Assembly (NCBI RefSeq): GCF_002234675.1
Contig: NC_019870.2
Coordinates: forward strand, 2,081,985 to 2,145,984
DNA length: 64,000 nucleotides
Source: Oryzias latipes
Lineage: Eukaryota > Chordata > Actinopteri > Beloniformes > Adrianichthyidae
Reading direction: 5' to 3'
Of the stretch, positions 58,561-64,000 are shown piece after piece. The notes beneath the pieces are model-generated. The model had not been told where the DNA came from, searched no databases, and saw only the letters and a program-made list of their open reading frames with translations. Within the stretch, counting starts at the first letter, position 1. Every line of letters starts with the position of its first letter. The translations under genes and the position numbers were made by a program.

Positions 58561-60837
58561 TTGGTTTTAAGGCCACAGGATCTGGAAAATACATTTTAAA
58601 AACCTAAATAGATGATTGAAACAGGGTTGATACATTTATGATCCTTCAATAAAAACAAATTGAGACTTCTTTCAAAACAAAAACATCCAGAAAAAGCACT
58701 TTATTGGGTTAATTGAAATTTATCTTAATAAATTAAAATGTTTCAGCTCAGTCTGGAAGATTTTTGGCTACTTTGTGTCTTTTGGGACCCATCCACTTTG
58801 GCGGGTTTTGTTCTGGTCTGGTCCTGGTCTGGTCCAGGTCTTTCTGCAGTTGTGAGACTTCACCTGAACTCTGGTCTGGACCAAACAGATGAACTCCGGT
58901 CTTCTAGAGCAGTGTTTTTCAACCAGTGTGCCGTGGAGAAATTGCCCTCATTCACTGATCTAAAAACATTTCCCATCTCCAGGAAATCAGCTCTTTGCTC
59001 ATCCAAACAGGCCCTGATAAAACACTGAGTAGTTAGGAATATAAAAGATCTTAAAATTACTTTTTCTTTGTGTTTATTTAATTCTATTAAAGACATTTTG
59101 ATAAGAATCACGGTACCGCGATTTAGCTGCAGCTATAACTGTGTAAGAAAAAGTCCCGCCCCTTTAACTGTCTCCGCCAATCATTCTTGAAGGTTTAATC
59201 ACATGTCATCAGTCTGACCAATCAGAAGTGGTTAAAGTCTTCACTTCCTTGTTCTTAATCCTGCTGATAAAGTCGCTCAGTTCTAACAAAAATACCAGCT
59301 AAAGCTCATCTTTAGCTGGTGGTTCATTTCTTAGAAAAAAACAGCTGCAACTTCCTGCTTTTTCTGCCACAATTATCACAAAAATCCACGTGAGATTGCG
59401 GGGGGGGGGGGGGGGGGGGGGCTGTCGATCAATACAGACCATGAATTTTTGCTTTTTTTTTTTTTTTTTTTTTTGGATGCTGGTGTGCCGCGGGATTTTG
59501 ACTTGCTACGTGAAGACAAAAAACAGTTTCTATGGAAGAAATTTGACTGAAATAAACGCAGAAGATTTTTGTTCTTTTCCATCTTGGAGGGTAAAATGAA
59601 TCTCAAACAGAAAAAGTCATTTTTAACATCTTCTTAGATGTTTTGCCAATAGTAGCTCTACTGTAATACCATCAAGTATTGATGCAAACATGCTGTTATC
59701 ACTGAGAGATGGTAGTGCTGACGCGGCGTTTTCCAGCCCTGGGGGAGGCGTAGACGCCCTCAGGTGTCTGGAATGTGCACAAACCCGTATCAACTGTCCC
59801 AGATCGAAACGGGCGGATTTTCCTGGTTATTAGACCGGACCGTCAGCTGTCTAACGTAAACAAATGTTTATCATTGTGTTTGTGCTTAAACACACACCAA
59901 AAAGAAACTGATGCACAATCTCTGTTTGTTTTAGCAAACTTACAAGCAAAGAGAAGACGCTGCACTTTGACCTCTTTGTGTTTCTTAGTAAAAACCATTA
60001 GAATTGACCTTTGCTTGTGTCTATAGTGTCGACATATTGTCTAGATTAGCTAACACAACAGCAGCCTGTGCTTCTCTGCTTACATCTGGAGGGTTTAGTG
60101 ACACTTAATCCTTGAACATGAACAACATCTGATATCTGGAAAAACTAGTTCGTGTCTTCATCTTCAGTTGACTTGACTACTGTAACTTTGTTTTTACTGG
60201 TCTCCCCCCCAGAAATCTACTTATTCAGAACTCTGCGGCTCAAGTTCTGACTAGGACCAAAACACTGGGTCCCCTCAGTCCAGTTCTGAGGCCTTTAACT
60301 GGACGTTCTGTTGCTGGTTTAGAAACCAAAGTACATCGTGGTTCATGTTAAGTACTAAAAATCCAAAATTATTTTGCACTTTAGAGCGATAATTACATTA
60401 TCTGAAGTGTATTTTTACTACGCTCTATTTGTAGCAATAAAAGTCACTGCATTAACGTGGTTGTTGTTTAGTTTAATGTCCCTTGGTGTAGCTGTTGGTC
60501 GTTCCAATGGAACGGTCAAACTGTCGATACAGAATGTTTTGGGGGAGAAAATGCATCAAACTACTGAACTATTGTCCAAAGTATTCCATTGTGCAGACAT
60601 AACCGATATTAAACTCCACATGCACATCTTCATTCATCTACACTATTGACAAAAATACACACGTGGACAAACTGTGAATCCTGCACTCAGTCCACTCATC
60701 CTCCAATAACAGCAGAACTAACTCTTTCCACGCTGGGGAGACGATCACAAATTCTTTCATTTTCACTTTCTGTCTGCACCACGTCAAAAAAAAAAGGCAA
60801 GAAACTTTTAGCAAGATTCTAAAACCGCAACTCAAAA
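58561..60837 (+). other. grk3 intron 2, further part
   Basis: A 22-nt G run at 59400-59421 and a 22-nt T run at 59453-59474 lie 31 bp apart. No gene or complete repeat seen. Confidence 0.35.
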
Positions 60838-60935
60838 ATGGCGGCGCCCCGTAAACACAAACTACGGTGGCCCTTAGTGGCCATAATAGGTGGGCGCCCC
60901 TTAAACATTAACTATGGTGACCTCTAGAGGCCATA
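60838..60935. repeat. Two tandem copies of a ~50-bp unit
   Basis: 'gcgccccgtaaacacaaact' followed by 'agtggccataa' is repeated as 'gcgccccttaaacattaact' followed by 'agaggccataa'. The period is about 50 bp. Confidence 0.7.
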
Positions 60936-63024
60936 AAACTATTAGATTTATGAAGATTGCGAATTCGCGATATCTGACGTCACAAGTATTCATACTTGTA
61001 CTTTTGGGACAGATTGCGAATACCTGAGTACTCAGTTACTCATGACAGCCTTAGTTTTTATGTTAACTCCTCAAATGTTTATCGTATTTTTGTTGTAACG
61101 TTTTTAATGTTTCTCTTAAAGCACACAAAATGTGCAATAGGAATTCTTTTGTCTTTTCTTGATGTCACTGTAAGAGGCGTTCACTGCCCGCTGGGAACGG
61201 GCAGCTCACGTTCAAACCAGCATCATGCCTGCTTTCAACAATTGGCTTTAACTCAACAAAGAGTTTGCTCCGGGATGTTTGCCGGCATCCGCCGCGTAAA
61301 CACAGAAACGATCTGTTGTTGGAGCCAAGCGGACGCAGGAGCTGCCGCTGTCGTTCTGATGTACAAGAGCGAGCTGTCAAGCAACACCAAGCAGTGAAAA
61401 CTCATGGCGCCGCACCCTGTAGCTGATTGATGGTGGATTTATTCAGCATGCTTTCATCCTGTCTCTATTACTCACCTCGTGGACGCATGAAACAAGTTGT
61501 CAAAGCTCTTCAATTTGCATTCCTGCAGCCAACGTCGCCTCTGCACTTGATAAACAGCGCCGGAGAGCGGCCCGGCCCAGAGAAGACGGAACACTGTTTA
61601 CTAATCTTAAATGGGATGCACTTCTGTCCCATCATGCATGCACAGACGCCGTCTCTCTGCTGCTCTGTAAAGGTCAGCAAATGTTTAATGCAACAGTCAA
61701 GTCATCGTCTGACTCACCCGACCCTCCATAAGAAACCTTTTCTGTCTTCATGTTAACGCCGTTGTCACCTCAGACGGAGCAGCAGTGAAACAAGTTCACA
61801 TTTACATTTGAGAAGAAGAGCTTAGTGGAACCACCCGCCAGGACTCGAAGCATGACGACGGCCGCGTCACATGAAAGAAAACGCTCTTTTTTCCCCATGT
61901 TTGGTTTGGTAAACACCCATACTTGTGTTATGGATTTCCACAAATTCTTCTCTTCTGGTCATAATGTTCTCTCTACATGGCATTCCTGCCATTGACATTA
62001 AGGAGTTTGAAGTAAGTCTCGTGTCTCACAACCTGAAAAACGATCATTTTCCATCGTTGGGGTCCATAATCACTGTTTTTGGTTTGAACAGTTCATTAAA
62101 TCAACTCAAAGTGCTGCATAACGTTCAAGAGTCAGTAACAGCGTTTTAAAAAATAAAAGATTTGGTAGTTACTTTTTCTGTAATGTAGTAAGCTAACAAT
62201 GTTTCTTTAAACAGTTTTACTGCACTGTCTACCACAGGACTGAATATCACCAATAACTTCCAGAACCGATTCGATTCCCCGGTCTGGAACGATTCTTTCA
62301 ATCATCTCAATTTGATTCGATACAATTATGAATTTACACGGTTTACACATTTAAAAATATTGGTATAGAAATACAATAATATTCTAGCTTGCGCTATAGC
62401 ATTACACTTTATTCCACAAGATTTGAGCAAAAAGCCACAAAAGGTTACTGTAAAATATTTTCCCTCCTTAAGACAGTTTGGAAAATTCCTGCCTATGAGT
62501 CTCTAAAGCTGTCAGAAATGTTTGTTTAGGTTGAACAATTGTTAGCATTAGCCGTCCTATGGGACATTCCATTATACGTTAGCATCAAGCTAGCGGACGT
62601 TCGCTTTACTGCTGTTAAGCTTTAGGTTTGCGGAAAAGGAAAGGCACAAAAGATGAATATCTTATTTTTATGGATAGATTATTGTTTTATTGAGCTTGAA
62701 TTGATTCAAATTTGATCGATTTTTATTAACCCAGCCCCATGTCTACTAATACTACTAACACACACGGACTCTGCATTTGAGAAAGTTTAGGTCTGCTTTG
62801 AACGGAATTGAACTCTATTTAAATCCATTTCTTTCAGTAAAACAATTTGCCTTCAGGACAACCATACAACACACGAACTGCAGAGGTGCACATGTTCATT
62901 CGCTGTTTCTAAGGAGATATTTCCCTAAAAAGGTTGGAGTCTATGCAGACGACACATTTCTTTTTTTTGTAATGACCATTGACTGTACCTGAGACCTGGA
63001 GCAACTGGCTGGGATGTCACCCAT
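60936..63024 (+). other. grk3 intron 2, right part
   Basis: Contains 62240-62750, whose 'cgattcgattccccggtctg' and 'gatcgatttttattaaccca' look like the ends of an old hAT-type repeat, too decayed to delimit. No exon found. Confidence 0.3.
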
Positions 63025-63440
63025 AGAAAATCGCCTCCAGCTAAATGTAGTCAATTCAGTGGCCATTTTTTTGTGATACGGATGGCGCCATTTTAGAGCC
63101 ACGTAAGCAGGAAGTCGGTCTGAGTCGACGTTACTGTGGCAAACCAATCAGAAGTGGGCTTGTTGGAAGGCCACCACTTGCTACTACTTGACAGCAGGCT
63201 GCACGAAATCAAACGTTTTGGACATTGGACGTGGTGACCAGCAGGTTCCACCTACTTTTACTGAGGCAATCTGATTGGTTAGTTTGTAACTTGAAGTACT
63301 TCAGAAGTACTTCAGTTATCGGAGCCACAAGAATGACCAATAGAATGGCAGAGTAACAGCTGTTTGTTTCTCTATAGAAGTCTGTGGGACTCTAGCTTCA
63401 GTTCCAGACCTCAGATACAGTCAATGGTCATGAAATAGAC
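63025..63440 (+). repeat. Dispersed repeat shared with 27540-27960
   Basis: Same orientation and order of shared words as the 27.5-kb copy ('gtcggtctgagtcgacgtta', 'ttggaaggccacca', 'tctctatagaagtctgtggg'). Confidence 0.6.
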
Positions 63441-64000
63441 TCTACATAGAATCACACCATCATGTGACCTCTGCTCTGCTTATTTAACTCCAACTCTTGT
63501 AGTGATTGGTCTGCTCAACTTTATCAGGACTCTGTGAGTCTTAAAGATCTACTTTAAGCTGATTACAATCAGACTAAACAGACTTGGAGTCAAATGTGAA
63601 ACCTGCAGGAAGCCTCTTCTGTAATCGGCTTTCTCTGCCTCCGGTGTTTGCTTGGAGTGACGTGGCGGCGTCCCTGCAGAGTGAAGGTTGACGCTGCAGC
63701 GTCCTCTGTCCGCTCCATCACTGTTATGTGTCAGGAGGAAGGCAGCCAGCCGTGTTTTATTCCCAGCTCAGATCTTATCTCCAGACACGCGGGGTCAAAC
63801 CCAGGTGAGGCGCAGACGCTCACGGCACAGCAGAAATCTGACCAGAGGTTAGATTAGTCCAAGTAACGGGGCGCTCTCAGAAGGAACCGGTCCGGACTGC
63901 GGCTGGTGTTTCCTGTGATGGTTTGGTTCTGTTGAGGTCCAGAACGTGGTGCTGACATGAGTTATGTGACGAACCCTCCTGGCGTGGACCAAACGGGTCT
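63441..64000 (+). other. Right edge, nothing recognised
   Basis: Presumed grk3 intron 2. The 69-codon frame at 63648-63857 has no known motif. Confidence 0.35.

Noticed and set aside
62777-62992. Frame with VGVYADDTFLFF, resembling an RT active site
   Set aside because: The four-residue YADD is not followed or preceded by other reverse transcriptase text, and the next bases belong to another dispersed repeat. It may be a tiny LINE remnant, but chance is equally likely.
52000-64000. Search for grk3 exon 3
   Set aside because: No frame resembling the conserved LLFKDFCLN segment with splice sites was seen by eye. A profile search could still find it; I do not claim it.

Overview
The window is vertebrate nuclear DNA, most likely from a percomorph teleost fish. 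The evidence is compact split genes with GT-AG introns (many of 68-100 nt), lens crystallin genes, a claudin, GRK3, long runs of G or C, CA/GATGGT/ATT microsatellites, a tRNA-like SINE and several MITE families. Species cannot be fixed from sequence alone. I found no CRISPR array, operon, prophage or bacterial-type system.

Five protein-coding genes are supported, in this order. (1) An intronless claudin-5-like gene (+, 10819-11466). (2) acads, mitochondrial short-chain acyl-CoA dehydrogenase (-, ten coding exons, 13726-18081, 405 aa). (3) crybb1, beta-B1 crystallin (-, five coding exons plus a non-coding first exon, 19499-22281, 231 aa). (4) cryba4, beta-A4 crystallin (+, five coding exons plus a 5' exon, 31006-31961, 196 aa). 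(5) The 5' part of grk3, a G-protein-coupled receptor kinase (+, exon 1 at 35646-35758, exon 2 at 51763-51839, a 16-kb intron between them, and a second intron running off the right edge). A CpG-rich patch at 770-1260 may be the 5' end of another minus-strand gene lying to the left, but this is weak.

Layout. 1-10.6 kb is intergenic and repeat-rich: two copies of a common teleost repeat, a 1.2-kb Harbinger-like element with TAA target duplications, a piggyBac-like MITE with TTAA duplications, microsatellites and hairpins. 10.6-22.5 kb is gene-dense. 22.5-30.6 kb is the spacer between the divergent crystallin genes and is mostly transposon debris: two MITE families, dispersed repeats, and a decayed L1-like LINE with a piggyBac-like MITE nested in it. 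32-35.6 kb is AT-rich, then CpG/C-rich up to grk3. 35.8-64 kb is grk3 intron with a LINE fragment, a higher-order minisatellite, a 90-bp CA tract, a hAT-like MITE with an 8-bp target duplication, a perfect 25-bp palindrome, a SINE and further MITE copies.

The crystallins are lens structural proteins. Their divergent arrangement matches the mammalian CRYBB1-CRYBA4 pair, and GRK3 is on the same human chromosome arm (22q), so the right half looks like conserved synteny. acads acts in mitochondrial fatty-acid oxidation and the claudin in tight junctions; nothing suggests a shared pathway. The most unusual gene-level observations are a GC-AG intron in acads, a cytosine homopolymer acting as the polypyrimidine tract of a cryba4 intron, and an in-frame upstream ATG in cryba4.
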